Source of the DNA: Streptococcus oralis
Lineage (GTDB): Bacteria; Bacillota; Bacilli; Lactobacillales; Streptococcaceae
Length of the DNA: 64,000 bases
Assembly: GCF_019929345.1 (NCBI RefSeq)
Contig: NZ_JAHZPJ010000003.1
Coordinates: 102,705-166,704, forward strand
Direction: 5' to 3'
Each line of letters opens with the position of its first letter. The stretch's first letter is position 1. Positions 39,777 to 49,263 of the stretch are shown one piece after another. The notes under the pieces are model-generated. The model had not been told where the DNA came from. It saw only the letters and a list, made by a program, of their open reading frames with translations, and made no database searches. Position numbers and translations under genes: made by a program.

Positions 39777-40751
39777 ATGAAAACACGTATTACAGAATTA
39801 TTGAACATTGATTATCCTATTTTTCAAGGAGGAATGGCCTGGGTTGCGGATGGTGACTTGGCTGGTGCAGTATCAAAAGCTGGTGGTCTAGGGATCATCG
39901 GTGGTGGGAATGCACCTAAAGAGGTCGTAAAGGCTAATATCGATGAAATCAAATCACTTACGGACAAACCTTTTGGTGTCAACATCATGCTCTTGTCACC
40001 TTTTGTAGAAGACATCGTTGATCTCGTGATTGAAGAAGGGGTCAAGGTGGTGACAACTGGTGCAGGAAATCCAAGTAAATACATGACTCGTTTCCATGAT
40101 GCAGGAATTACTGTTATTCCTGTTGTTCCAAGTGTTGCTTTGGCAAAACGTATGGAAAAAATTGGTGCAGATGCAGTTATTGCAGAGGGAATGGAAGCCG
40201 GTGGACATATTGGTAAATTAACAACGATGACCTTGGTTCGTCAAGTTGCTGCAGCTGTTTCAATTCCGGTTATCGCAGCTGGAGGAATTGCGGACGGTGA
40301 AGGTGTTGCTGCAGGCTTTATGCTTGGTGCTGAGGCCGTTCAAGTTGGTACGCGTTTCGTAGTAGCTAAGGAATCTAACGCTCATCCAAAATACAAGGAA
40401 AAAATCTTAAAAGCGCGTGATATCGATACGACTATTTCCGCTCAACACTTTGGTCATGCTGTTCGTGCCATTAAAAATCAGTTGACACGTGACTTTGAGC
40501 AGGCTGAAAAAGATGCCTTTAAACAAGAAAATCCAGATTTAGAAATCTTTGAACAAATGGGAGCTGGTGCTCTTGCCAAAGCCGTTGTTCATGGAGATGT
40601 AGAAGGTGGGTCTGTCATGGCAGGTCAGATCGCTGGCTTGGTTTCTAAAGAGGAAACTGTCGAAGAAATCCTAAAAGACCTATACTATGGCGCAGCCAAA
40701 AAAATTCAAGAAGAAGCCTCTCGTTGGGCAGGAGTTGTAAGAAATGACTAA
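39777..40751 (+). CDS. fabK: FMN-dependent enoyl-ACP reductase II
   Basis: 324 residues. Reduces trans-2-enoyl-ACP at the last step of each elongation cycle; unrelated to FabI and the reason streptococci resist triclosan. Nitronate-monooxygenase-like TIM barrel with YPIFQGGMAWVADG, GGLGIIGGG near the N-terminus, EGMEAGGHIG and AAGGIADGEG flavin/phosphate-binding motifs. Overlaps fabD by eight bases. Confidence 0.97.
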   Translation: MKTRITELLNIDYPIFQGGMAWVADGDLAGAVSKAGGLGIIGGGNAPKEVVKANIDEIKSLTDKPFGVNIMLLSPFVEDIVDLVIEEGVKVVTTGAGNPSKYMTRFHDAGITVIPVVPSVALAKRMEKIGADAVIAEGMEAGGHIGKLTTMTLVRQVAAAVSIPVIAAGGIADGEGVAAGFMLGAEAVQVGTRFVVAKESNAHPKYKEKILKARDIDTTISAQHFGHAVRAIKNQLTRDFEQAEKDAFKQENPDLEIFEQMGAGALAKAVVHGDVEGGSVMAGQIAGLVSKEETVEEILKDLYYGAAKKIQEEASRWAGVVRND

Positions 40752-41664
40752 AACAGCCTTTCTATTTGCAGGTCAAGGTGCTCAGTATCTAGGAATGGGG
40801 CGTGATCTCTATGATCGCTACCCTATCGTTAAGGAAATAATTGACCAAGCCAGTCAGGTTTTGGGTTATGACCTTCGTGACTTAATCGATAAGGAAGAAA
40901 CCAAGTTAAACCAGACTCGCTATACGCAACCAGCTATTTTAGCAACCTCGGTTGCTATTTACCGGCTATTGAAAGAAAAGGGCTACCAGCCAGATATGGT
41001 AGCAGGATTGTCTCTTGGGGAATATTCTGCTCTTGTAGCAAGTGGTGCCTTGGACTTTGAGGATGCAGTTGTTTTGGTTGCTAAGCGTGGTGCTTATATG
41101 GAAGAGGCTGCACCTGCAGGCTCTGGAAAGATGGTTGCCGTTCTTAATACTCCAGTTGAAGTGATTGAGGAAGCTTGTGAAACAGCCTCTAAAGTTGGAG
41201 TAGTGACTCCAGCTAACTACAACACCCCAAGCCAAATCGTTATAGGTGGCGAGGTGGCTGCGGTTGACCGCGCAGTGGAACTCTTACAGGAAGCAGGAGC
41301 AAAACGATTGATTCCTTTAAATGTATCGGGTCCTTTCCATACAGCCCTTCTTGAGCCAGCCAGTCAGCAACTAGCTGAAGCTCTTGAGGGAGTGAGTTTC
41401 TCTGATTTTATTTGCCCACTAGTTGGCAATACGGAAGCTACTGTTATGGAAAAAGGTCGAATCCAAGAGCTTTTGACGCGTCAGGTCAAAGAACCTGTTC
41501 GTTTTTATGAAAGTATCGCTGTGATGCAGGATGCTGGGGTAACCAACTTTATTGAAATTGGTCCTGGTAAGGTCCTATCAGGCTTTGTCAAAAAAATCGA
41601 TAAAACAGCTCAGCTAGCTAACGTTGAAGACCAGGCAAGCTTGGATGCTTTGTTAGGAAACTAA
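40744..41664 (+). CDS. fabD: Malonyl-CoA:ACP transacylase
   Basis: 306 residues. Moves malonyl groups from CoA to ACP. Nucleophile Ser90 in AGLSLGEYSAL, FAGQGAQ near the N-terminus, and the active-site His in SGPFHTALL. Starts inside the fabK 3' end. Confidence 0.97.
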   Translation: MTKTAFLFAGQGAQYLGMGRDLYDRYPIVKEIIDQASQVLGYDLRDLIDKEETKLNQTRYTQPAILATSVAIYRLLKEKGYQPDMVAGLSLGEYSALVASGALDFEDAVVLVAKRGAYMEEAAPAGSGKMVAVLNTPVEVIEEACETASKVGVVTPANYNTPSQIVIGGEVAAVDRAVELLQEAGAKRLIPLNVSGPFHTALLEPASQQLAEALEGVSFSDFICPLVGNTEATVMEKGRIQELLTRQVKEPVRFYESIAVMQDAGVTNFIEIGPGKVLSGFVKKIDKTAQLANVEDQASLDALLGN

Positions 41665-41709
41665 TGATCCCTTCTCCCACAAAATACAACAGGAAACAGG
41701 AGAGATAGA

Positions 41710-42441
41710 ATGCAACTTACAAACAAAAATGTCTTTGTAACAGGTTCAAGTCGTGGTATCGGACTTGCCATTGCTCACAAATTTGCCCAACTAGGCGCTA
41801 ATGTAGTTTTGAATAGTCGAGGAGCAATCTCAGAAGAATTGCTGGCTGAGTTTTCAAACTATGGTGTCAAAGTAGTACCGATTTCAGGTGATGTTTCAGA
41901 CTTTGCAGACGCAAAACGTATGGTAGATCAAGCGATTGCAGAACTCGGTTCTGTCGATGTCTTGGTCAACAATGCTGGGATCACTCAAGATACGCTTATG
42001 CTCAAGATGACCGAAGAAGACTTTGAAAAAGTGATTAAGATCAACTTGACAGGTGCTTTCAACATGACGCAAGCAGTCTTGAAACAGATGATCAAGGCAC
42101 GTGAAGGTGCGATTATCAACATGTCTAGTGTGGTCGGTTTGATGGGAAATATCGGACAAGCCAACTATGCAGCTTCTAAAGCAGGTTTGATTGGTTTTAC
42201 CAAGTCAGTAGCACGTGAAGTTGCCAATCGTAATGTGCGCGTAAATGCTCTTGCACCAGGGATGATTGAGTCAGATATGACTGCTGTTTTATCTGATAAG
42301 GTCAAGGAAGCGACATTGGCCCAAATCCCAATGAAACATTTTGGTCAAGCAGAACATATCGCAGATGCAACAGTGTTTCTGGCTGGACAAGATTATTTGA
42401 CTGGACAAGTTCTCGCCGTTGATGGTGGACTTAGCATGTAA
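41710..42441 (+). CDS. fabG: 3-oxoacyl-ACP reductase
   Basis: 243 residues, short-chain dehydrogenase fold. NADPH-dependent reduction of 3-ketoacyl-ACP. TGSSRGIG cofactor loop, NNAG motif, catalytic Ser in NMSSVVG and YAASK tetrad, and the C-terminal VDGG. Confidence 0.97.
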   Translation: MQLTNKNVFVTGSSRGIGLAIAHKFAQLGANVVLNSRGAISEELLAEFSNYGVKVVPISGDVSDFADAKRMVDQAIAELGSVDVLVNNAGITQDTLMLKMTEEDFEKVIKINLTGAFNMTQAVLKQMIKAREGAIINMSSVVGLMGNIGQANYAASKAGLIGFTKSVAREVANRNVRVNALAPGMIESDMTAVLSDKVKEATLAQIPMKHFGQAEHIADATVFLAGQDYLTGQVLAVDGGLSM

Positions 42442-42469
42442 AAAATAAGGAAAGATATAGGTAAGACAG

Positions 42470-43705
42470 ATGAAACTAAATCGAGTTGTAGTAACAGGTT
42501 ACGGATTGACCTCTCCTATCGGAAATACTCCAGAAGAATTTTGGAACAGTTTGCAAACTGGGAAGATTGGAATTGGAGAAATCACTAAGTTTGACCACAG
42601 CGAATTTGCTGTGCACAATGCGGCAGAAGTTCAAGATTTCCCATTTGATAAATACTTTGTCAAAAAAGATACCAACCGTTTTGACAACTATTCTTTGTAT
42701 GCCTTGTATGCTGCTCAAGAAGCGGTGACAAATGCAAATCTTGATGTAGAAGCAATCGATAAAGATCGCTTTGGTGTCATCGTGGCTTCTGGTATTGGGG
42801 GAATTAAAGAAATCGAAGATCAGGTTATCCGTCTTCATGAAAAAGGTCCAAAACGCGTTAAACCAATGACACTTCCAAAAGCCTTGCCAAATATGGCTTC
42901 AGGAAATGTTGCCATGCGTTTCGGAGCAAACGGTATCTGTAAATCAATCAATACAGCCTGTGCCTCATCAAATGATGCCATTGGGGATGCCTTTCGCTCT
43001 ATCAAGTTTGGTTTCCAAGATGTTATGTTAGTTGGTGGATCAGAATCATCTATCACTCCATTTGCCATTGCTGGTTTCCAAGCTTTGACTGCCCTATCAA
43101 CTACAGAAGATCCAACTCGTGCTTCTATCCCATTTGACAAAGATCGTAATGGTTTTGTGATGGGAGAAGGTTCAGGTATGTTGGTTCTTGAAAGTCTTGA
43201 ACATGCTGAAAAACGTGGCGCAACTATCTTGGCTGAAGTAGTTGGCTACGGTAATACCTGTGATGCTTACCATATGACTTCACCTCATCCAGAGGGTCAA
43301 GGTGCGATTAAGGCCATGAAGTTGGCTTTGGAAGAAGCAGAAATTTCTCCAGAGCAAGTGGCTTACGTCAATGCCCACGGAACTTCAACTCCTGCTAATG
43401 AAAAAGGAGAAAGTGGTGCTATCGTTGCTGTTCTTGGTAAAGAAGTACCTGTATCTTCAACTAAGTCCTTCACAGGACACTTGCTTGGTGCTGCAGGGGC
43501 AGTAGAAGCCATCGCTACCATCGAAGCCATGCGTCATAACTATGTACCAATGACAGCTGGAACAAGCGAGTTGTCAGACTATATCGAAGCGAATGTCGTT
43601 TATGGACAAGGCTTGGAGCAAGAAATCCCTTATGCTATTTCAAATACTTTTGGTTTTGGTGGACACAATGCGGTTCTTGCTTTCAAACGTTGGGAGAATA
43701 AATAA
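42470..43705 (+). CDS. fabF: Beta-ketoacyl-ACP synthase II
   Basis: 411 residues. Elongating condensing enzyme; also directs unsaturated-chain elongation in streptococci, which lack FabB. Catalytic Cys164 in NTACASSND, His residues in NAHGTSTP and FTGHLLGAAG, and the C-terminal NTFGFGGHN. Confidence 0.97.
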   Translation: MKLNRVVVTGYGLTSPIGNTPEEFWNSLQTGKIGIGEITKFDHSEFAVHNAAEVQDFPFDKYFVKKDTNRFDNYSLYALYAAQEAVTNANLDVEAIDKDRFGVIVASGIGGIKEIEDQVIRLHEKGPKRVKPMTLPKALPNMASGNVAMRFGANGICKSINTACASSNDAIGDAFRSIKFGFQDVMLVGGSESSITPFAIAGFQALTALSTTEDPTRASIPFDKDRNGFVMGEGSGMLVLESLEHAEKRGATILAEVVGYGNTCDAYHMTSPHPEGQGAIKAMKLALEEAEISPEQVAYVNAHGTSTPANEKGESGAIVAVLGKEVPVSSTKSFTGHLLGAAGAVEAIATIEAMRHNYVPMTAGTSELSDYIEANVVYGQGLEQEIPYAISNTFGFGGHNAVLAFKRWENK

Positions 43706-43707
43706 TT

Positions 43708-44196
43708 ATGAATTTAAATGAGATCAAGGACTTGATGGGTCAATTTGACCAATCAAGTTTGAGAGAATTTTCTTATAAAAATGGAACGGACGAATTGCAG
43801 TTTAGTAAGAATGAAGCAAGAATGGCTTCTGAAGCACCAGCTCAAGTTGCTCCAGTGCCAACTGCAGTAGCTGCAAGTCCAGTAGTTTCTGCCCCTTCAA
43901 CTCCAGTAGAGAGTGCAGTGGAAGAAGCTCCAGTACCAGCTGAAACGACGGTTGCTCCAGAGGGTGATGTCGTTGAAAGTCCACTTGTAGGGGTGGCTTA
44001 CTTGGCCGCTGGACCAGATAAACCTGCCTTTGTCACAGTTGGAGACAGTGTTAAAAAAGGTCAGACTTTGGTGATCATTGAAGCCATGAAAGTCATGAAT
44101 GAAATCCCTGCACCTAAAGATGGCGTGGTGACAGAAATTCTCGTTTCAAATGAAGAAATGGTTGAGTTCGGTAAAGGATTGGTACGCATCAAATGA
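43708..44196 (+). CDS. accB: Biotin carboxyl carrier protein of acetyl-CoA carboxylase
   Basis: 162 residues. N-terminal helical segment, a long Ala/Pro/Val-rich flexible linker (about 38-88), and a biotinyl domain with the biotin-accepting Lys128 in EAMKVMNE. Starts two bases after fabF and overlaps fabZ by four bases. Confidence 0.97.
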   Translation: MNLNEIKDLMGQFDQSSLREFSYKNGTDELQFSKNEARMASEAPAQVAPVPTAVAASPVVSAPSTPVESAVEEAPVPAETTVAPEGDVVESPLVGVAYLAAGPDKPAFVTVGDSVKKGQTLVIIEAMKVMNEIPAPKDGVVTEILVSNEEMVEFGKGLVRIK

Positions 44197-44615
44197 TCGA
44201 TATTCAAGGAATCAAAGAAGCTCTACCCCATCGCTACCCTATGCTCCTAGTGGACCGTGTCTTGGAAGTGAGCGAGGATACTATTGTTGCCATTAAAAAT
44301 GTCACCATCAACGAACCTTTCTTCAATGGTCATTTTCCTCAATACCCAGTCATGCCTGGTGTTCTTATCATGGAAGCCTTGGCCCAGACTGCTGGTGTCT
44401 TGGAATTGTCCAAACCTGAAAATAAAGGGAAACTGGTCTTCTATGCTGGCATGGACAAGGTTAAGTTCAAGAAGCAAGTTGTACCAGGTGACCAATTAGT
44501 CATGACGGCTACTTTTGTTAAACGTCGTGGTACGATTGCTGTGGTTGAAGCAAAGGCTGAAGTAGATGGTAAGCTTGCAGCGAGTGGTACTCTTACCTTT
44601 GCAATTGGAAACTAA
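44193..44615 (+). CDS. fabZ: 3-hydroxyacyl-ACP dehydratase FabZ
   Basis: 140 residues, hot-dog fold. Dehydrates 3-hydroxyacyl-[16 protein letters not shown] at the N-terminus and the catalytic His/Glu segment [18 protein letters not shown] are present. The four-base overlap with accB couples it to the carboxylase subunits. Confidence 0.97.
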   Translation: MIDIQGIKEALPHRYPMLLVDRVLEVSEDTIVAIKNVTINEPFFNGHFPQYPVMPGVLIMEALAQTAGVLELSKPENKGKLVFYAGMDKVKFKKQVVPGDQLVMTATFVKRRGTIAVVEAKAEVDGKLAASGTLTFAIGN

Positions 44616-44626
44616 GGAGGTTCTCC

Positions 44627-45994
44627 ATGTTTCGTAAAATTTTGATTGCCAACCGTGGTGAGATTGCGGTTCGCATTATTCGAGCTGCGCGTGAATTGGG
44701 CATTGCGACCGTAGCAGTTTATTCAACTGCTGATAAGGAAGCTCTTCACACACTCCTAGCGGATGAAGCTATCTGTATCGGACCTGGTAAAGCGACAGAG
44801 TCTTATCTCAATATTAATGCGATTTTATCTGCTGCAGTCTTGACAGAAGCAGAAGCCATCCACCCAGGTTTTGGTTTTCTTAGCGAAAACTCCAAGTTTG
44901 CAACGATGTGTGATGAAGTGGGGATTAAGTTTATCGGCCCTTCTGGCGCTGTAATGGATACCATGGGAGATAAGATCAATGCACGTGAGCAAATGATCAA
45001 GGCTGGGGTTCCAGTTATCCCAGGATCTGATGGTGAAGTTCACACGGCTGAAGAAGCACTTGCAGTTGCAGAAAAAATTGGCTATCCAGTCATGCTAAAG
45101 GCATCGGCAGGTGGTGGTGGAAAAGGAATTCGTAAGGTTGAAAAGGCAGAAGACTTGGTCGCAGCCTTTGAAACAGCATCCAGTGAAGCCAAGGCCAACT
45201 TTGGAAATGGCGCTATGTATCTTGAGCGTGTGATTTATCCAGCTCGTCATATCGAAGTTCAGATTCTTGCGGACCAAGAGGGTCATGTTGTCCATCTTGG
45301 TGAACGGGATTGTTCACTCCAACGGAATAACCAAAAGGTCTTAGAAGAAAGTCCGTCTATTGCGATTGGCAAAACCCTTCGTCATGAAATTGGTGCTGCA
45401 GCCGTTCGTGCAGCAGAGTCTGTTGGCTATGAAAATGCAGGTACGATTGAATTTCTTCTCGATGAAGCGAGTGGCAATTTCTACTTCATGGAAATGAATA
45501 CTCGTGTGCAAGTTGAACACCCAGTCACAGAGTTTGTTTCAGGTGTTGATATCGTGAAGGAACAGATTCGCATTGCTGCCGGGCAACCTTTACCTTTCAA
45601 ACAAGAAGATATTGTCCTACGAGGTCATGCTATCGAGTGCAGGATTAATGCGGAAAATCCAGGATTTAACTTTGCTCCAAGCCCAGGGAAAATTACTAAT
45701 CTCTATCTACCAAGTGGTGGAGTTGGCTTGCGCGTGGACTCAGCAGTTTATCCAGGCTACACCATTCCTCCTTACTATGACAGTATGATTGCTAAAATCA
45801 TTGTTCATGGGGAGAATCGTTTTGATGCTCTTATGAAGATGCAACGGGCACTTTATGAACTTGATATTGAAGGAGTGCAAACCAATGCAGACTTCCAGTT
45901 GGATCTGATTTCAGACCGCCGAGTTATCGCTGGTGACTACGATACTTCCTTCTTGATGGAAACTTTCTTGCCAAAATACCAAGAAAAAGAATAG
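44627..45994 (+). CDS. accC: Acetyl-CoA carboxylase, biotin carboxylase subunit
   Basis: 455 residues. ATP-grasp enzyme that carboxylates biotin on AccB. KILIANRGEIAVRIIRAARELG at the N-terminus, glycine-rich ATP loop KASAGGGGKGIR, and MEMNTRVQVEHPVTE in the active site. Confidence 0.97.
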   Translation: MFRKILIANRGEIAVRIIRAARELGIATVAVYSTADKEALHTLLADEAICIGPGKATESYLNINAILSAAVLTEAEAIHPGFGFLSENSKFATMCDEVGIKFIGPSGAVMDTMGDKINAREQMIKAGVPVIPGSDGEVHTAEEALAVAEKIGYPVMLKASAGGGGKGIRKVEKAEDLVAAFETASSEAKANFGNGAMYLERVIYPARHIEVQILADQEGHVVHLGERDCSLQRNNQKVLEESPSIAIGKTLRHEIGAAAVRAAESVGYENAGTIEFLLDEASGNFYFMEMNTRVQVEHPVTEFVSGVDIVKEQIRIAAGQPLPFKQEDIVLRGHAIECRINAENPGFNFAPSPGKITNLYLPSGGVGLRVDSAVYPGYTIPPYYDSMIAKIIVHGENRFDALMKMQRALYELDIEGVQTNADFQLDLISDRRVIAGDYDTSFLMETFLPKYQEKE

Positions 45995-46029
45995 ACTTTT
46001 AAATAGTATGAGAACTAAAAGGGGGAGCT

Positions 46030-46896
46030 ATGGCTCTATTTAGTAAAAAGGATAAGTATATTCGGATCAATCCTAACCGTTCCGTAAGGCAGAAACCACA
46101 AGTCAAGCCTGAGGTTCCGGATGAACTCTTCTCCCAGTGTCCTGGTTGTAAACACACCATTTACCAAAAGGATCTTGGGAGCGAACGAATTTGTCCCCAT
46201 TGTAGCTATACTTTCCGTATTTCAGCTCAGGAACGCTTGGCTTTGACGATTGATTCTGACAGCTTTGTGGAGATGTTTACGGGTATTGAAACTCAAGATC
46301 CATTAAACTTTCCTGGCTACCAGAAAAAACTTGCAACAATGCGTGAAAAGACAGGTTTGGATGAAGCAGTACTAACTGGTACAGCTAGTATCAAGGGACA
46401 AAAAGTTGCCCTTGGAATCATGGACTCTAACTTTATCATGGCTTCTATGGGAACTGTTGTGGGTGAAAAAATCACGCGCTTGTTTGAGTATGCAACGCTA
46501 GAAAACTTGCCAGTCGTTCTCTTCACAGCTTCTGGTGGAGCCCGTATGCAAGAAGGAATCATGAGCTTGATGCAGATGGCTAAGATTTCTGCGGCAGTTC
46601 AACGTCATTCCAAGGCAGGACTTTTTTACCTAACTATTTTAACCGATCCGACAACAGGTGGGGTGACTGCTTCTTTTGCTATGGAAGGTGATATTATCCT
46701 AGCAGAGCCCCAGAGTTTGGTTGGTTTTGCTGGGCGTCGTGTTATCGAAAATACAGTTCGAGAGACCTTACCGGATGACTTCCAAAAGGCAGAATTTCTG
46801 CTTGAACATGGATTTGTTGATGCAATTGTCAAACGTAGAGAACTACCAGAAACAATTGCTAAATTAGTAAGATTGCATGGAGGAAGTCGCGGATGA
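46030..46896 (+). CDS. accD: Acetyl-CoA carboxylase, carboxyltransferase beta subunit
   Basis: 288 residues. N-terminal zinc ribbon with two CxxC pairs (CPGC and CPHC, about residues 37-59), then a crotonase-like carboxyltransferase domain ([21 protein letters not shown]). It pairs with AccA, whose start overlaps its stop by four bases. Confidence 0.97.
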   Translation: MALFSKKDKYIRINPNRSVRQKPQVKPEVPDELFSQCPGCKHTIYQKDLGSERICPHCSYTFRISAQERLALTIDSDSFVEMFTGIETQDPLNFPGYQKKLATMREKTGLDEAVLTGTASIKGQKVALGIMDSNFIMASMGTVVGEKITRLFEYATLENLPVVLFTASGGARMQEGIMSLMQMAKISAAVQRHSKAGLFYLTILTDPTTGGVTASFAMEGDIILAEPQSLVGFAGRRVIENTVRETLPDDFQKAEFLLEHGFVDAIVKRRELPETIAKLVRLHGGSRG

Positions 46897-47660
46897 ATAT
46901 TGCAAAAATAGTCAGAGAGGCACGCGAGCAGAGTCGCTTGACCGCACTTGATTTTGCCAATGGAATCTTTGACGAGTTTATCGAATTGCATGGAGACCGC
47001 TCTTTCCGTGATGATGGTGCGGTCATCGGTGGAATTGGCTGGTTAGGTGACCAAGCAGTAACTGTCGTTGGTATCCAAAAGGGGAAGAGTCTTCATGACA
47101 ACCTCAAACGAAATTTTGGGCAACCTCATCCAGAAGGCTATCGTAAGGCTCTTCGCCTGATGAAACAGGCAGAAAAGTTTGGCCGTCCAGTTGTGACTTT
47201 TATCAATACGGCGGGTGCTTACCCAGGTGTTGGAGCCGAGGAACGTGGACAAGGTGAAGCAATTGCTCGAAACCTGATGGAAATGAGTGACTTCAAGGTT
47301 CCAATCATCGCGATTATTATCGGTGAAGGTGGATCTGGTGGGGCCCTAGCTCTAGCCGTAGCTAACCGTGTCTGGATGTTAGAAAACTCAATCTACGCCG
47401 TACTCAGCCCTGAAGGATTTGCCTCTATCCTTTGGAAAGATGGAAGTCGTGCTATGGAAGCAGCGGAATTGATGAAAATCACTTCACATGAACTCCTAGA
47501 AATGGGAATCGTGGACAAGGTAATCTCAGAAGCAGGGCTGTCAAGTAAAGAACTGCTAGGATGCGTTAAAAATGAATTGCGTGTAGAACTAGATAGATTG
47601 CAAGAACTACCACTCGACCAACTTATCGAAGAACGTTACCAACGCTTTAGAAAATACTAA
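46893..47660 (+). CDS. accA: Acetyl-CoA carboxylase, carboxyltransferase alpha subunit
   Basis: 255 residues, somewhat shorter than enterobacterial AccA, as usual in streptococci. Carboxyltransferase motifs [17 protein letters not shown] and [15 protein letters not shown] are visible. Last gene of the fab/acc operon, followed by a strong terminator. Confidence 0.97.
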   Translation: MNIAKIVREAREQSRLTALDFANGIFDEFIELHGDRSFRDDGAVIGGIGWLGDQAVTVVGIQKGKSLHDNLKRNFGQPHPEGYRKALRLMKQAEKFGRPVVTFINTAGAYPGVGAEERGQGEAIARNLMEMSDFKVPIIAIIIGEGGSGGALALAVANRVWMLENSIYAVLSPEGFASILWKDGSRAMEAAELMKITSHELLEMGIVDKVISEAGLSSKELLGCVKNELRVELDRLQELPLDQLIEERYQRFRKY

Positions 47661-47668
47661 GAAAATTT

Positions 47669-47699
47669 AAAAGCTAGAACATTTTGTTCTAGCTTTTTT
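47669..47699 (+). terminator. Terminator of the fab/acc operon
   Basis: A 12-bp stem (47669-47680 with 47686-47697), 5-base loop, ending in a T run. It isolates the fatty-acid operon from the tandem array downstream. Confidence 0.9.
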
Positions 47700-47714
47700 G
47701 ATAACCGTGTTTAG

Positions 47715-47743
47715 ATGAAAAAAACGTATAAATAAGGTAAAAT
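47715..47743 (+). promoter_or_regulatory. Candidate promoter of the tandem membrane-protein array
   Basis: ATGAAA (47715-47720), a 17-base spacer and TAAAAT (47738-47743), about 70 bases before the first array gene. Confidence 0.4.
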
Positions 47744-47811
47744 GATGACAACGGGTTAACAGTAGTGTTTTTAGTAGTAGAAATAGAAAGTTTCTTATTA
47801 GGAGAGAAAGA

Positions 47812-48213
47812 ATGAAAAAACGTACCTTACTTTGGCTCATTTTAGCACTTGTAATTTTTGGAGGAGGCGCATGGATTGCACAAGAGACAAATCTATTCGG
47901 AGGAATAACTCTGAGCCCACGAGCCAAGCAGTTGGATTATCTGAAGGAGCATGAAGAAGAGATTGTAAAATTCGTAAAGTCTAAAAATTCAAAGATTGAA
48001 TCTGTTCAGATTGCTTGGGATGAAACTAAGTGGGAAAAAGTTGGGAATGGAACCCCTCAAGGGGGAGGCGAAATTGTAAATGTATATGGAAGTTTTAATC
48101 ACATTGAGTCCTCCTCTTGGAATGTTACTTTTGATATTGAGAATGATAAAATTATTCCTAATTCAATGGCTTTAGCCAATTATTTACGAGTGGGGGGAAG
48201 GATTTTTGACTAA
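47812..48213 (+). CDS. Tandem array gene 1: membrane-anchored putative immunity protein
   Basis: 133 residues. One N-terminal hydrophobic segment (about 6-23, after MKKRT) acts as a membrane anchor; no cysteine follows, so this is not a lipoprotein. After it come a charged helix (SPRAKQLDYLKEHEEEIVKF) and a probable beta-rich part with the array-wide motif GNGTPQGGG. A small alpha+beta domain held outside the membrane is inferred. Six paralogues lie head-to-tail before a lipase-like gene, the usual place for immunity genes, so the function is inferred from context. Its stop overlaps a TTG-started stub (48206). Confidence 0.75.
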   Translation: MKKRTLLWLILALVIFGGGAWIAQETNLFGGITLSPRAKQLDYLKEHEEEIVKFVKSKNSKIESVQIAWDETKWEKVGNGTPQGGGEIVNVYGSFNHIESSSWNVTFDIENDKIIPNSMALANYLRVGGRIFD

Positions 48214-48268
48214 TAGCAATTTAAAAACCTTTGATAATTTTTATGCAAATTTAGCTCAGTCAGCTTAA
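48206..48268 (+). pseudogene. Toxin-start stub 1
   Basis: A 20-codon frame from TTG, preceded by a GGGGGAAGG ribosome-binding site, reads MTNSNLKTFDNFYANLAQSA and then stops. It matches the first ~20 residues of the lipase-like protein at 50742 and overlaps array gene 1 by eight bases, exactly as the full gene overlaps array gene 6. Confidence 0.8.
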
Positions 48269-48282
48269 TTAGGAGAATAATC

Positions 48283-48705
48283 ATGAAAAAACGTACCTTG
48301 CTTTGGCTCATTTTAGCACTTGTAATTTTTGGAGGAGGCGCATGGATTGCACAAGAGACAAATCTATTTGGAGGAGCATTTCTTAGTCCACGAGCTAAGC
48401 AGTTGGCTTATTTGAAGGAGCACGAGGAAGAGATGACGAATTTTATAAAGGCTAGAAATCCTAAAGTCGAAAGTGTTCAATTTGATTGGGATAGCATGGA
48501 AGTTGGTCAGATAGGAAATGGTACTCCTCAAGGTGGGGGATATATTATAACATTGGATGGAAAAATAAATAACAATGAGGATACTGAATTTACAATTGGT
48601 TTCCCTATAGAATATAATAGCAATAGTATTCCCAATATTAAGAGAATTTCTGAAATGCAACCAATAAGAATTTTGAAAGGAAATTTATGGGATCTTTATG
48701 AGTAA
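48283..48705 (+). CDS. Tandem array gene 2: membrane-anchored putative immunity protein
   Basis: 140 residues. The anchor and the following helix are nearly identical to array gene 1, as is the GNGTPQGGG motif. The C-terminal ~50 residues diverge strongly (ending in LKGNLWDLYE), and the middle has a different EVGQI segment. This pattern, a constant N-terminus and a variable C-terminal domain, suggests different binding specificities. An ATG-started toxin stub overlaps the stop by eight bases. Confidence 0.75.
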   Translation: MKKRTLLWLILALVIFGGGAWIAQETNLFGGAFLSPRAKQLAYLKEHEEEMTNFIKARNPKVESVQFDWDSMEVGQIGNGTPQGGGYIITLDGKINNNEDTEFTIGFPIEYNSNSIPNIKRISEMQPIRILKGNLWDLYE

Positions 48706-48760
48706 TAGTAATTTAAGAATCCTTGCTAACTTTTATGCAAATTTAGTACAGTCGGCTTAA
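48698..48760 (+). pseudogene. Toxin-start stub 2
   Basis: A 20-codon frame from ATG, MSNSNLRILANFYANLVQSA, then a stop. More diverged than stubs 1 and 4 but clearly the same element, ending just before the AGGAGG ribosome-binding site of the next gene. Confidence 0.78.
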
Positions 48761-48774
48761 TTAGGAGGAAAAAG

Positions 48775-49197
48775 ATGAAAAAACGTACTTTACTTTGGCT
48801 CATTTTAGCCCTTGTAGCATTTGGAGGAGGCGCATGGATGGCGCAGGAAACAAATCTATTCGGAGGAATAACTCTGAGCCCACGAGCTAAGCAGTTGGCT
48901 TATTTGAAGGAGCATGAAGAAGAAATTGTAAAATTCGTAAAGTCTAAAAATTCAAAGATTGAATCTGTTCAGATGGATTGGAATAGTTTAACTGTTGAAC
49001 AGGTAGGGAATGGAACTCCACAAGGCGGAGGTTATAATCTATCAGTGAAGGGTTCTTTTAATTATATAAAGGATTCTGACTTTACAATAGATTTTCGATT
49101 AAAAACTAAAAATGATGTACCTTCAATAGAACGGATTGGCATGTACAATCCCCCTAGAGTGTTAAAAAATGGAGGTTGGAACAAGTATGACGGATAG
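48775..49197 (+). CDS. Tandem array gene 3: membrane-anchored putative immunity protein
   Basis: 140 residues. Same hydrophobic anchor and SPRAKQLAYLKEHEEE helix, with GNGTPQGGG retained. The C-terminal part is related to array gene 2 in length and layout (DFTIDF; ends in NGGWNKYDG) rather than to genes 1, 4, 5 and 6, so the array holds two subtypes. Stop overlaps an ATG-started stub. Confidence 0.75.
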   Translation: MKKRTLLWLILALVAFGGGAWMAQETNLFGGITLSPRAKQLAYLKEHEEEIVKFVKSKNSKIESVQMDWNSLTVEQVGNGTPQGGGYNLSVKGSFNYIKDSDFTIDFRLKTKNDVPSIERIGMYNPPRVLKNGGWNKYDG

Positions 49198-49261
49198 TAA
49201 TTTAAAAGATTATAACAACTTTTATGCGGATTTAGCACAGTCAGCTTATTTAGGAGGATAA
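49187..49261 (+). pseudogene. Toxin-start stub 3
   Basis: A 24-codon frame from ATG reads MTDSNLKDYNNFYADLAQSA then YLGG and TAA. It is the longest stub. The codons for LGG are themselves the AGGAGG ribosome-binding site of the next gene, and its stop lies two bases before that gene's ATG. This shows where the duplication joint falls. Confidence 0.8.
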
Positions 49262-49263
49262 TC